From Thermofilaceae archaeon (GTDB lineage: Archaea > Thermoproteota > Thermoprotei > Thermofilales > Thermofilaceae), in NCBI GenBank assembly GCA_025057995.1, contig JANXEW010000001.1, positions 372,001 to 436,000 on the forward strand: a DNA stretch of 64,000 nt. The letters run 5' to 3'. The number at the start of each line of letters is the position of its first letter. Positions within the stretch are counted from its first letter, which is position 1. A program made the position numbers and the translations under genes. A model generated the notes under the pieces. It was not told where the DNA came from, did not search any database, and saw only the letters and a list, made by a program, of their open reading frames with translations. This document shows positions 1 to 8,531 of the stretch, in pieces.

Positions 1-296
1 TCGTCGAGGTGCTCGAAAGTCTCCTCTCTCGTCACGTCGAAAACGAAGATGGCACCTTTAGCCCCCCGCAAAAACACTGGAGCTAGAAACCTGAACCTCT
101 CCTCTCCACCAAGGTCCCACACGACAAGGCGTGTGGGACTGTCGCCAAGATTTAACTCTTTTGTATGATGAGAAACCCCCACCGTAAGCTTCTGCAAGGG
201 GTTGAAGCCTGCGCCAACGAGGCGGCTGACAAGGCTCGTCTTGCCGACGCCGCCGTCGCCGCACATCACGACTTTAAACGCTCTAGCAACTCCCAC
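1..296 (-). CDS. Ras/Rab-like small GTPase (MglA-like), C-terminus cut by window edge
   Basis: Reading the minus strand from a GTG at 296 gives an open frame to the window edge (98 codons). It shows a P-loop GDGGVGKTS near residues 14-22, a switch II WDLGGEERFR near 63-72, and the FDVTREETF strand typical of Ras-superfamily GTPases. An AGAGGT ribosome-binding sequence lies just upstream of the GTG. It starts 16 bases after the end of a roadblock-domain gene, and roadblock proteins commonly act as partners or GAPs of such GTPases (family knowledge). Function is inferred to be a nucleotide switch; the neighbouring pilus motor genes suggest control of surface structures, as MglA does in Myxococcus. 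The family call is firm, the role is inference. The C-terminal third is not in the window. Confidence 0.85.
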   Translation of the reverse strand, partial: MGVARAFKVVMCGDGGVGKTSLVSRLVGAGFNPLQKLTVGVSHHTKELNLGDSPTRLVVWDLGGEERFRFLAPVFLRGAKGAIFVFDVTREETFEHLD

Positions 297-311
297 GGTA
301 AAACCTCTAGG

Positions 312-683
312 CTAAGGGCTTAAAATTTTAGCTATCTTCAAAGACGCTTGCTCAGCCTGCCAGAGGGAGAAGCCGATCTTAGCTTCAACCCTTACAAGCA
401 TCACAAGTACGAAATCTTTGCTCACGCTCTTAATGACAAGCGTACCCTCTTCACTTGTAACGATAACGTGCCTCAACTCGCCACCCCTCAACTCCTTAAT
501 CACTTGCTCGGCGACGCCTTGTAGAGTAGCAGCCATAGCTGAAACCTTCAACTCATCGGCTGCGCTCATCAATGTTACTACAGGCATACCATCGCTTGAG
601 ACGACTGCAACAGCGTCTAAACCCGGGTTATCCCTTCTCATCTCCTCTAAAACATGGTTTACCGCCTCGTACCTACCCTCCAT
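312..683 (-). CDS. Roadblock/LC7 domain protein (MglB-like)
   Basis: The 123-residue product has the whole roadblock/LC7 fold pattern: an N-terminal helix, the GLDAVAVVSSDG strand-turn-strand, a central helix with repeated small residues, and two late strands around VIVTSEEGTLVIKSV. Roadblock proteins bind small GTPases and may stimulate hydrolysis (family knowledge). The gene is directly upstream of the Ras-like GTPase on the same strand with a 15-base gap, so they are very likely co-transcribed. A minus-strand TATA-like sequence is visible in the AT-rich tract near 735-745. Full length for the family. The exact partner is inferred from the neighbourhood. Confidence 0.85.
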   Translation of the reverse strand: MEGRYEAVNHVLEEMRRDNPGLDAVAVVSSDGMPVVTLMSAADELKVSAMAATLQGVAEQVIKELRGGELRHVIVTSEEGTLVIKSVSKDFVLVMLVRVEAKIGFSLWQAEQASLKIAKILSP

Positions 684-784
684 ACAAGTAATATGCCCGT
701 AATACTCAGAAAAACCTTACGCTGAAAAATCAGCGATAAAAATACTTTCAGTAGACGAAGGTCTCGTCCACTAAGTGTGGTAAA

Positions 785-829
785 TACTGGAAAACAAGAA
801 ACGTTTTATTCGGGGTTTGTTTTCCAGTA
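785..829 (-). terminator. Perfect 13-bp inverted repeat, probable terminator of the platform gene
   Basis: TACTGGAAAACAA at 785-797 is matched exactly by TTGTTTTCCAGTA at 817-829, with a 19-base loop. It lies just 3' of the minus-strand pilus platform gene, between it and the roadblock gene. It could end transcription or stabilise the mRNA end, or it could be a protein-binding palindrome. The stem is seen directly; its role is inferred. Confidence 0.5.
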
Positions 830-852
830 AATATTGAATCGGGATTTTCTTT

Positions 853-2664
853 CTAAAGCCTCGGCATAAGTCCTTGTACTATAGCTGGACCCAGTACCAT
901 GGCTACGATGTTGGAGATAGTAAGGAGTAAGGCATGCTTGAAGCCAGCTGCGGTTCTCTCGGCACTAATCTTACCAGCAGCTAGTCCCATAAGGTAGCTA
1001 TTGAGAACGACGGGAGGCATAAACATGTTAATCAACTGCGACTCCGAGATGGGGGCTCCAGCGAAGCGCATCATTGAGCCCATGAAACTAACTAGGATAA
1101 TTACTATCACTGTGATTATCAAGGAGCCAACGTAAGGCATCAGCATCAAGGGTCTTAGCGAAGCTTTCTTCTCCCTTTCGATATGCTCCAGCGTCTCTGC
1201 AAAACTTGCTAAAGCTTCCAGGGTCTCAGGCATCCCTCCCCCAACTTCGATGCTCTCAACTAGAAGATATGTTGAGATTAGTGCGAACCAGTTTTTCATA
1301 CCTATCGCAAAGCGATCGAATATTTTCCCCAAAGGTACGCCCCAACCAACCTGTTTCGCAATTTCTTTTAAGTAGGGCGTGAACCTTCCGTAGTCCCTGT
1401 TCCTTAGGTTAATAATGCACTTTTCCGGTGACATGCCCGTCTTCCTAACCTCTACAAGATCTCTAAGGAACCTTGTTAACCCGTACTGGATACCGCTAAA
1501 CTTTGCTGAAGATAGGGCTTCCGCAATCGTGGGTGGGATAAGACCGATACTCATTGCAAAAATCATCCCTACACCGCTTTCAAAACCCGCACCCATGCCA
1601 AGAGCTACTGTTAAGACTTTTACAAAGGAAGCAAGAGGCAAGAAAACAGACTGGAGGACATCAGAGAGGGGGGGTGACACCATGAAGGGTAGGGCCATCG
1701 AAGAGAACAGGAAAAGAGTTAAAGGTAACCCGACGGTGAAGTACACGTAGTAAGGTTTAACGTCATAAACAGGGTACTTTGGCTGCATGATATCAGCTAT
1801 GTAGATGAATAAACCGGACATCATCGGCATTATGATGTAAGAGAACATCGCGAACTGGAGTTCTCCTCCAGCAACCCCCATCCCAGCCTGGGCCATCGCC
1901 ATACTAACTACATACATAACATAGATGGTCATAGAAGTGAGTAGGACCATGGCCATGTAAGCCTCAAGTAACATAGCGATCCTCTCGCCAGCGATCCTAA
2001 CTTGGCTCACCCTCTCTCTAAGCATGACCTCAGTCTGCCTCTGCAGATAATGGACAGCGTCACCGCCAGCCCTCAACGTAGCCGCGTAACCCAGCAGCAT
2101 CTGTTTGTATCCCTCATGAGGGACACGTTTAGCGCTCTCCTCTATAGCTGTCAAAGGGTCCTCGCCTAAAGCCCGGACTCTTACGAAAAATCGCCTAGCC
2201 TCCTTGCTAACCTCCCTGAATAAAGTTATTGGAGCTCTAGCCAACCTCTCGAAGCTAGTGTACGGAGAGATACCGCCCGTAGCCATAACAGTCACGTAAA
2301 CGGAGAGATACGGCGTCTCGAGGTCAAAGTTAGAAGCTCGCGAGCTCTTCTTTATCTTCGGGTAGGCTAAGCCCATAGCGAAAACAACACCAGCAGCAAG
2401 AAATGGGATCAATGTGGAGAGTGCAACCCCTTGAAGCAACGTAAAGAAGCCAAGCTGGCTGAGGATAAGGGACGCTGGCGTAGCGAGGGTGAAACCAAGT
2501 CCGAAAGCCACTAGACAAAAGAGTGCTACTCTCGCCGCATATGCATGCGGGTACACGTGTATGTCAGCCGAGACTATGTCATCCCGTAGAGAAGGGAAAG
2601 TTTTAACTAAGAGCTCACCAATACTCCTCAAAGCGCTGTAAGCGAACCCATCTAAACCGCCCAC
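853..2664 (-). CDS. Type IV pilus/secretion membrane platform protein (TadC/FlaJ family)
   Basis: The 603-residue protein has two copies of the GspF/TadC architecture: hydrophobic segments near 45-95, a basic cytoplasmic domain near 100-215, further membrane helices near 225-320, a second cytoplasmic domain with VESIEVGGGMPETLEAL near 465-482, and three C-terminal helices. This is the standard archaeal length and layout for the inner-membrane platform that works with a FlaI/TadA ATPase to assemble pili or archaella. It is divergent from the ATPase gene, sharing an 85-base promoter region, whereas the two are usually tandem. Roadblock and GTPase genes follow on the same strand. Family call is firm; whether it serves a pilus rather than secretion is inferred from the pilin genes nearby. 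Confidence 0.88.
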   Translation of the reverse strand: MGGLDGFAYSALRSIGELLVKTFPSLRDDIVSADIHVYPHAYAARVALFCLVAFGLGFTLATPASLILSQLGFFTLLQGVALSTLIPFLAAGVVFAMGLAYPKIKKSSRASNFDLETPYLSVYVTVMATGGISPYTSFERLARAPITLFREVSKEARRFFVRVRALGEDPLTAIEESAKRVPHEGYKQMLLGYAATLRAGGDAVHYLQRQTEVMLRERVSQVRIAGERIAMLLEAYMAMVLLTSMTIYVMYVVSMAMAQAGMGVAGGELQFAMFSYIIMPMMSGLFIYIADIMQPKYPVYDVKPYYVYFTVGLPLTLFLFSSMALPFMVSPPLSDVLQSVFLPLASFVKVLTVALGMGAGFESGVGMIFAMSIGLIPPTIAEALSSAKFSGIQYGLTRFLRDLVEVRKTGMSPEKCIINLRNRDYGRFTPYLKEIAKQVGWGVPLGKIFDRFAIGMKNWFALISTYLLVESIEVGGGMPETLEALASFAETLEHIEREKKASLRPLMLMPYVGSLIITVIVIILVSFMGSMMRFAGAPISESQLINMFMPPVVLNSYLMGLAAGKISAERTAAGFKHALLLTISNIVAMVLGPAIVQGLMPRL

Positions 2665-2749
2665 AAGAACACTCCACTCAGTTATATTTAACCTTCACGT
2701 GAGAGCGACACGAATTTAATGGGGTAATCTAAGGGAATAAAGGGTTTAG

Positions 2750-4741
2750 GTGACAGCGCAGGAAACGATTGTTAAGCAAAAAAAGAAGACGGAAAAAAAG
2801 CAACCTGCGAAGAAAGAGTTAAAGGAAGTTACAGGAAGGAAATTGGAGGAAGGTGTTACCTTCCTCCCTGTTCGGGAGACCTATAAAGTAGTGGAAGAAT
2901 ATTGGGTCACGGAACCTTACAGCAAAGTGAAAATCGTAGAAATTCCAGAGCTTGGTGGTCAAAGAGCATATTACGCCCAAGAGGTTAATCTAACAAGGGA
3001 AGAACGTAGAGCTGTAGATAAGCTTATAGATATACTAAGCATTGAACTGGAGCCTCCTGCATCGTTTGACGTAGATTTGAAACAACACATCCTCGACGAG
3101 GCTAGGAGGCTGGCTGAAAAGTACAAGGGGGCTGTCCACGTGCCCAAGGGAAGCTGGGGGAAGATCCTCTACTACATTGAACGCGACCTAGTCGGCTACG
3201 GTCCCATCGAGACTCTTATGCGCGACTACAAGCTGGAGGACATAAGCTGCGACGGAGTGGATAAACCGATACACGTCTGGCATAGGGATTACGAGTCCAT
3301 TCCAACGAACGTGGTCTTCAAGGACAGGGACTCTCTCCGTGAGTTTATCGTGAAGCTAGCTCACATGTCCGGCAAACACATCTCAGCGGCCTTCCCGATA
3401 GTCGACGCCATGCTCCCTGGAAGGCACAGGTTAGCCGCTACTTATGGGGAGGAGGTCTCGCCCAAGGGGAGCACTTTCACGATAAGGAAGTTTAGGGAGA
3501 GACCCTTCTCTATTACAGAGTTGATCGAGAGCGGCAACATAGACTCGTGGACAGCCGCCTACCTTTGGATGGTGATAGAGAACAAGATGACCGTCATGGT
3601 GATAGGGGCTACAGCAGCGGGGAAGACCACTTTCCTGAACGCTATAACCAACTTCTTTAAGCCGGGCTTCAAGGTGGTTACGATCGAGGAGACTCCAGAG
3701 CTCAACCTACCCCATGAGAACTGGGTCCAGTTGACGAGTAGAGAAAGCTACGGTCTCGGGGCAGCTAAAGTGGGCGAGATAACCCTCTACGACTTAGTGA
3801 GGCTATCCCTCAGGTATAGGCCGGATTACATCATCGTGGGAGAGGTTAGAGGCGCTGAAGCATTCGTCCTATTCCAAGCTATGGCGACAGGCCACGGCGG
3901 TATGAGCACTATGCACGCCGACTCTCTCTGGGCTGCGATTAGGAGGCTCACTAGCCCCCCGATGAACGTCGCGCCAGCTTATATTCCAGCCTTAAACGTT
4001 GCAACATACGTTGAAAGAACTCTACTACCGGACGGGAAGGTCGGGAGGAGGCTTCGAAACCTGTGGGAGGTTGAAGACCACGAGAAGTACAGGGAGATCG
4101 TCAGGTGGGACCCCGTCAGCGACAAGCACGCTATAGTTGGCAGCAGCGTCCACTTGGCGACTCTAGCGAGCCGTACGGGCAAGAGCGTTGAAGAGGTAAT
4201 GGAGGAGATAGATAGGAGGAGGACGGTACTAGAGTGGCTCAAGATGAAGGGTGTAAAAGAGACGAACGAGGTCTTCATATGGGTGAACAGGTACTACATA
4301 AACCCCAAAGAAGTTTACGAGAGGGCGAAGAGGGAGCTGGAGACATTGAAGTTGAAGCCTACACCACCAACTGTCATACCACTACCCCGCGAAGAAGTCG
4401 TCATCGAGATACCTGCGGTCGCTAGATCGTCAAGACAAAACCCGGAGATCATATCCAGGCTACGTTCCCTACCGGTAGCTGTGAAAGCCAGAAGAGGAGA
4501 AGCACCTCCCCTCAGCAGAGAATCGCTCTCCGTGCTTAAAGTAGTAGCTGAGCTTGGGGGACAAGCAGATCGAGACATGGTGTACAGACGCTTAAGCATA
4601 CCCCACGGCATGCTCTCCAAAGCTTTATCAGAGCTCGTAAGACGAGGCTATGCTGAAGCCTCCCTATTCTACAGCGAGACCGGACAAAAGCTTCTCTACA
4701 AACTCACACCTGAAGGCAAGAGACTACTAGAAACACTGTAG
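2750..4741 (+). CDS. Type IV pilus/secretion assembly ATPase (TadA/FlaI family) with C-terminal winged helix
   Basis: The 663-residue protein begins at a GTG with a lysine-rich leader. The Walker A GATAAGKTT is at residues 286-294, followed by the Asp box (TIEETPE), a Walker B-like PDYIIVGEVRG and the His box GHGGMSTMHADS. These mark it as a hexameric GspE/FlaI-type secretion ATPase that powers pilin polymerisation at the membrane. After the catalytic core there is a linker and then, from about residue 585, a clear winged-helix domain (helix-turn-helix around GGQADRDMVYRRLSI, wing near TGQKLLYKLTPEGKRL). Such a domain is not part of the usual enzyme. Pilin follows 51 bases downstream. ATPase assignment is certain; the role of the extra domain is unknown. 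Confidence 0.93.
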   Translation: MTAQETIVKQKKKTEKKQPAKKELKEVTGRKLEEGVTFLPVRETYKVVEEYWVTEPYSKVKIVEIPELGGQRAYYAQEVNLTREERRAVDKLIDILSIELEPPASFDVDLKQHILDEARRLAEKYKGAVHVPKGSWGKILYYIERDLVGYGPIETLMRDYKLEDISCDGVDKPIHVWHRDYESIPTNVVFKDRDSLREFIVKLAHMSGKHISAAFPIVDAMLPGRHRLAATYGEEVSPKGSTFTIRKFRERPFSITELIESGNIDSWTAAYLWMVIENKMTVMVIGATAAGKTTFLNAITNFFKPGFKVVTIEETPELNLPHENWVQLTSRESYGLGAAKVGEITLYDLVRLSLRYRPDYIIVGEVRGAEAFVLFQAMATGHGGMSTMHADSLWAAIRRLTSPPMNVAPAYIPALNVATYVERTLLPDGKVGRRLRNLWEVEDHEKYREIVRWDPVSDKHAIVGSSVHLATLASRTGKSVEEVMEEIDRRRTVLEWLKMKGVKETNEVFIWVNRYYINPKEVYERAKRELETLKLKPTPPTVIPLPREEVVIEIPAVARSSRQNPEIISRLRSLPVAVKARRGEAPPLSRESLSVLKVVAELGGQADRDMVYRRLSIPHGMLSKALSELVRRGYAEASLFYSETGQKLLYKLTPEGKRLLETL

Positions 4742-4745
4742 CAAA

Positions 4746-4757
4746 AAATTTAAAAAT
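4746..4757 (+). promoter_or_regulatory. TATA box in front of the first pilin gene
   Basis: An AATTTAAAAATA stretch follows the ATPase stop codon and lies about 40 bases before the pilin GTG start, so the pilin can be made separately from its ATPase. The position would give a short leader of roughly 15-18 bases. Inference from the sequence and spacing only. Confidence 0.45.
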
Positions 4758-4792
4758 AGAAAAAAATAAATATTGTTTCTCAACATACAAGT

Positions 4793-5269
4793 GTGCCCCG
4801 AAGAAAGGGTATAAGCCCGGTAATAGCTACAGTAATTATCGTAGCCGTGACAATAGCCGTGGCAATAGCCGTAGCCTTCTGGATGACTGGACTAATAGGG
4901 CTTTTCACAGGCACTGAGAGACTTGAGATTGTCTCAATTGACGTAGATCCTACTACCAACGCATGGAGACTTACTATTCGTGTCAAGAACACAGGTACAG
5001 TGCCTGTAACAATCGATGGGATTTACATAAATGGTCGCCTCGCGGCTTCTTATGATACTAACTGGCAACCAGTTAGCGGCGCTTGCGAAGCCATGAGCGG
5101 CTTAAGTGGCGATAGTAGGGTTAATCCTGGTGAGACCAAAACTATATCATTCCAACTATCATTTGGAGGAAATTGTGCAGGTGCTAAGCTTAATCCGGGT
5201 GTTGGCATAGAGGTTAAGTTGCACAGTTCTGGAGGTAAAGAATATCCGAAGCTTGTAGTACTTCCTTAA
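4793..5269 (+). CDS. Type IV pilin (archaeal class III signal peptide, DUF1628-type)
   Basis: The 158-residue protein starts with MPRRKG followed by ISPVIATVIIVAV, the textbook archaeal prepilin signature: PibD/EppA should cut after Gly6, leaving a hydrophobic helix to about residue 35. The rest is a beta-rich domain with a Lys-Asn-Thr-Gly strand (RVKNTGTVPVTI) like that of archaeal flagellin/pilin N-terminal families, and two cysteines (near 100 and 127) that may form a disulfide. It is probably a structural pilus subunit, displayed on the cell surface. It lies just behind the assembly ATPase. A paralogue without the signal motif is at 8532-8888. T-rich DNA after the stop (5277-5298) may act as terminator. 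Confidence 0.88.
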   Translation: MPRRKGISPVIATVIIVAVTIAVAIAVAFWMTGLIGLFTGTERLEIVSIDVDPTTNAWRLTIRVKNTGTVPVTIDGIYINGRLAASYDTNWQPVSGACEAMSGLSGDSRVNPGETKTISFQLSFGGNCAGAKLNPGVGIEVKLHSSGGKEYPKLVVLP

Positions 5270-5274
5270 AGTTA

Positions 5275-5300
5275 TAAATTTTATTTTTTTTAAAAAAAAT
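5275..5300 (+). terminator. T-rich tract after the pilin gene
   Basis: A run of thymines followed by adenines directly after the pilin stop codon matches the oligo-T type of archaeal transcription terminator. The remaining 110 bases up to the GH2 gene show no other feature that can be supported. Confidence 0.4.
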
Positions 5301-5445
5301 TAAGATAGCTATATTTGATCCTAGTTAAGAAATTTTTTCTAGTGAAAGCTTTTTCGTAAGTTAGTTTGTTATTATTCCATAATTTGAAGCTGAGAGTTTT
5401 TCAACCGCAATAATGTTTTTACCTTGTTTTTGTGAGGCGAATCTC

Positions 5446-7950
5446 GTGAGGATGAGAAGATCTTTGGTTCTAGACGGTGTTTGGAGATTACAGTGTTTTG
5501 AGTTTGGTAGGAGTGAAGGACAATACTTAAAGGATTATGACGACAGTTGGTGGATGGAGGCTCGTGTTCCGGGTGAAGTTCACGACGAGCTGTTGAAGCG
5601 TGGTTTGATCTCTGACCCGCTCTACGCTGACAACTGTGATAGGAGAGAGTGGGTTGAACGTGTCGATTGGTGGTACCGTAAACGCTTCTTTATACCTGAG
5701 GAGTTTAAGGGTGGGAGGGTTGAGCTCGTATTCGAGGGTTTAGACACTTTCGCTTCTATATGGTTGAACGGCACTTGCATAGCTGAATCCGAGGATATGT
5801 TTCTCCCCCTCCGAGTGGATGTTACCGATAAATTGGTTTACGGCGGTTGGAACGTCCTAGCTGTTAGGCTTGGCGCGCCTTGGTACGAGACTTTACGCCG
5901 TTCCGGCGGTTTCAGTGAGAAGACTGTCGTCTGGAACGGTAGTTACGCTAGAGTTTACGCGAGGAAGGCTCAATACCAGTACGGTTGGGATTGGGCTGCT
6001 AAACTGTTGACTGTAGGCTTATGGAGGAGCGTTTACCTCATCTCCTTCGATAAAGCCGTTGTAAGGGATTGTTTCGTCTGGACTAGACGGTTGGACGGCG
6101 ATGTAGCGGAATTAGAGGTTTGGGTTGAAGTAGAATCCTTTAACGACTATAAGGGTGAACTGGTTTTTGAAGCTAGCTGCTGCGACTCAGTTGTTAAAGC
6201 GTCGTGGCCAGTCAACATGTTGAAGGGTTTGAACGAGTTCAAGTTTACCCTAGAGGTGAAAGGCGTGAAACTTTGGTGGCCGAGGGGGTACGGTCCCCAG
6301 AATCTCTACGACGCTAAAGTCAAGCTGTTGATAGACGGGTCTCTCGTAGACGAGCGTAGCTTCAAGTTCGGCGTTAGGACTGTGGAACTGGTGACCCACT
6401 CTAACGTGTCGCCCAACGGGCGCTCCTTCTTCTTCAAGGTGAACGGCGTGCCAGTGTTTTTGAAGGGGGCGAACTGGATCCCCGCCGACTTGTTGATCTC
6501 TAGGGTCACCAGGGAGCGGTACAGGGAGCTTCTAGAGCTCGCCGTCGAAGGCAACCACAACGCGTTGCGCGTCTGGGGTGGAGGTCTAGTGGAGTACGAC
6601 GACTTCTACGAGCTTTGCGACGAGCTGGGCATCCTGCTCTGGCACGACTTCCAGTTCGCTTGCGGACACTACCCTGAAGACGAGAGTTTCCTCTCTCTCG
6701 TGGAGAAGGAGCTGGAGGCTACGGTGAAGAGGTTGAGGAACCATCCTTCCATAATCCTCTGGTGCGGGAATAACGAAGATCAAGCACTAGAGTTGTTCAG
6801 CGGCTACGGCGTCTACAGGCATAGAAAGGACTTCGAAGTCGCTCCCAGGGTCGTCTCCAGGTTAGACCCCTCTAGACCGTATAGGCCTTCAAGCCCGTGG
6901 GGAGACGAAGGTCCCCTAGACTACTCTACGGGAGACGCGCACAACTGGTTAATCTGGCACGGTTTAGTTCCGATAGAGGCCTACCTGAGGGACGAGTCCC
7001 GGTTCCTAAGCGAGTTCGGCATGCAGGCTGCGCCTCACGTGAACAGTTTGAAGCGTTTCCTACCGCCTGAGAAGCTGTGGCCCGTCAACGAGCTTTGGAT
7101 CTACCACTACCACGTTCCAGACAAGATGATACCCTACTTGAAGGATTACGGCGACCCGAGGTCTCTACACGATTACGTTTTCTTGACTCAGCTTGTACAA
7201 GCTGAAGCTTTGAAGACCGCTGTTGAACACGCGAGGAGGAGGAAGTTCGCGTGCGGGGGCGCACTCTACTGGAGCTTTAACGCTCCCTGGCCGAACATGT
7301 GTTGGGAGACCGTAGACTATTACGGTAGACCCAAGATGGGCTTCTACGCTGTTAAAAAGGCGTTCGCCCCCGTGATCGTATCCCCAGTGAGAAACGGCGA
7401 GAAAGTTGAAGTGTACGTCGTAAACGACTTATTGAAGGAAGTTAAAGGAACGCTTATCCTCTATGTAGTCGACGTAAGCACTGGGTCTATAGTGAAGCAG
7501 GAGAAGGTTGACGTGAGCGTTCCCCCGAATTCCTCTCTTCTGGCCGCTGATTATCAAGCTTCCGAACTGGTTAGAGACCCGGAGCGTGAGATCCTCTGTT
7601 TCAAGCTGGAGTACGATGGAGGGTCGAGCGGGAACGTGTTGTTATTGACGAAGCCTAGGGATGTGTCCTTTGCTTCAACCGACTTGGAGCTACGCTTGCT
7701 CAGCGTGAGACGGGAAAAGGATCTAGCCGTCTTGGAGGTCGAAGTCGGAAGCAGAGGTTACGCGAGGCTAGTTTTCGTCGACGTCGTAGAGGATTTGATA
7801 GTTGTCGCTGAAGACAACTATTTCGACTTACTTCCCGGAGAGAAGAAAGTTTTAAGGGTCAGAGTAAGGAAGCCTAGCGAGACGTTCACTTTAACTGTAG
7901 CAGCTCAAAATGCGCACCCGGTTAAGTTTTCAATGAATTTAGCCGGGTAG
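5446..7950 (+). CDS. GH2 beta-mannosidase
   Basis: This roughly 834-residue protein has the GH2 layout: an N-terminal jelly-roll (LDGVWRLQCFEFG, then GLDTFASIWLNG), an immunoglobulin-like domain, and a TIM barrel. The mannosidase-type acid/base motif WCGNNE (Glu about residue 444) and the nucleophile motif SEFG (Glu about 523) are both present, so it should be active. It removes terminal beta-mannose residues from manno-oligosaccharides. There is no signal peptide, so it is cytosolic and must rely on imported oligosaccharides. The GTG at 5446 is preferred because GTGAGG is 7 bases upstream; ATG at 5413 and 5452 are alternatives. It overlaps the convergent nuclease-like gene by 29 bases. Confidence 0.9.
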   Translation: MRMRRSLVLDGVWRLQCFEFGRSEGQYLKDYDDSWWMEARVPGEVHDELLKRGLISDPLYADNCDRREWVERVDWWYRKRFFIPEEFKGGRVELVFEGLDTFASIWLNGTCIAESEDMFLPLRVDVTDKLVYGGWNVLAVRLGAPWYETLRRSGGFSEKTVVWNGSYARVYARKAQYQYGWDWAAKLLTVGLWRSVYLISFDKAVVRDCFVWTRRLDGDVAELEVWVEVESFNDYKGELVFEASCCDSVVKASWPVNMLKGLNEFKFTLEVKGVKLWWPRGYGPQNLYDAKVKLLIDGSLVDERSFKFGVRTVELVTHSNVSPNGRSFFFKVNGVPVFLKGANWIPADLLISRVTRERYRELLELAVEGNHNALRVWGGGLVEYDDFYELCDELGILLWHDFQFACGHYPEDESFLSLVEKELEATVKRLRNHPSIILWCGNNEDQALELFSGYGVYRHRKDFEVAPRVVSRLDPSRPYRPSSPWGDEGPLDYSTGDAHNWLIWHGLVPIEAYLRDESRFLSEFGMQAAPHVNSLKRFLPPEKLWPVNELWIYHYHVPDKMIPYLKDYGDPRSLHDYVFLTQLVQAEALKTAVEHARRRKFACGGALYWSFNAPWPNMCWETVDYYGRPKMGFYAVKKAFAPVIVSPVRNGEKVEVYVVNDLLKEVKGTLILYVVDVSTGSIVKQEKVDVSVPPNSSLLAADYQASELVRDPEREILCFKLEYDGGSSGNVLLLTKPRDVSFASTDLELRLLSVRREKDLAVLEVEVGSRGYARLVFVDVVEDLIVVAEDNYFDLLPGEKKVLRVRVRKPSETFTLTVAAQNAHPVKFSMNLAG

Positions 7951-8479
7951 CCCTCCTAGAGATTTTTACCAGCGCTTCTCTAATCTTTTCTTCGATCTCC
8001 TGTACCGAGCATTTAACTTCAACTCTGCCTGTGTAGCTTTTACCGTTCCAACCGGTTAGGACAAACGTCTTCGGCAGTGTTTCAAAAAGCTTAGCTATGA
8101 GCCAGGCGTAGATCGACGCTTGCGCCACTGCGTACCTGTCTAAGCTTTTGTAGTGTTTAAGCTCTACGACTTCGACTGGAGCTCCGTTCAGGAACCTAAC
8201 TAAATCAGCTACACCGTAAATCCATACTGCTTCAAGCTCGTATGCTAAGGGTAGAGGCGTCCAGTATTCGCTCCTGTTGCATACCTCGTAGGGATCCCCC
8301 CACATGCTGTGTGCTTTAATACCTGCGCTAGCGTTACTCTTATGGGAGCGTGGGCTCGCAATTACCCTAGCGACTTCTGTGACCGTCACACCTCTTCCGT
8401 TCGCTCTAGCCTTTTCAAAGAATGTCAAAGCCCTCTTGATTCTGTTCAAGCAGTCGCTACCCTGACCTAGGTTGAGCAC
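7922..8479 (-). CDS. PD-(D/E)XK nuclease-superfamily protein
   Basis: The 185-residue product is not a member of a family I can name, but the core has the PD-(D/E)XK arrangement: GVADLV with Asp92 followed by VVELKHYKS with Glu106 and Lys108, then a helix (AVAQASIYAWLIA) as in Cas4- and RecB-type nucleases. The N-terminal part carries a polar, His- and Arg-containing stretch. No cysteine cluster for a Cas4 iron-sulfur centre is visible, and there are no CRISPR genes near. It starts at GTG with GGAG just upstream. It sits between the beta-mannosidase (overlapping its tail) and a divergent pilin-like gene. Possible roles are nucleic-acid cleavage or a degenerate binding fold. Confidence 0.55.
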   Translation of the reverse strand: MLNLGQGSDCLNRIKRALTFFEKARANGRGVTVTEVARVIASPRSHKSNASAGIKAHSMWGDPYEVCNRSEYWTPLPLAYELEAVWIYGVADLVRFLNGAPVEVVELKHYKSLDRYAVAQASIYAWLIAKLFETLPKTFVLTGWNGKSYTGRVEVKCSVQEIEEKIREALVKISRRATRLNSLKT

Positions 8480-8531
8480 ACTCCTGAAATTAAGAACTAA
8501 CTATTAATAAAAGTTTTCTTAAGCCCTGGTT

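Noticed and set aside
58..264. Arg-rich open frame within the GTPase gene
   Set aside because: It is out of frame with a GTPase whose motifs are all in the overlapping frame open to the edge.
7922..8479. Cas4 identity for the nuclease-like protein
   Set aside because: The cysteine cluster for the iron-sulfur centre is missing and no CRISPR context exists.
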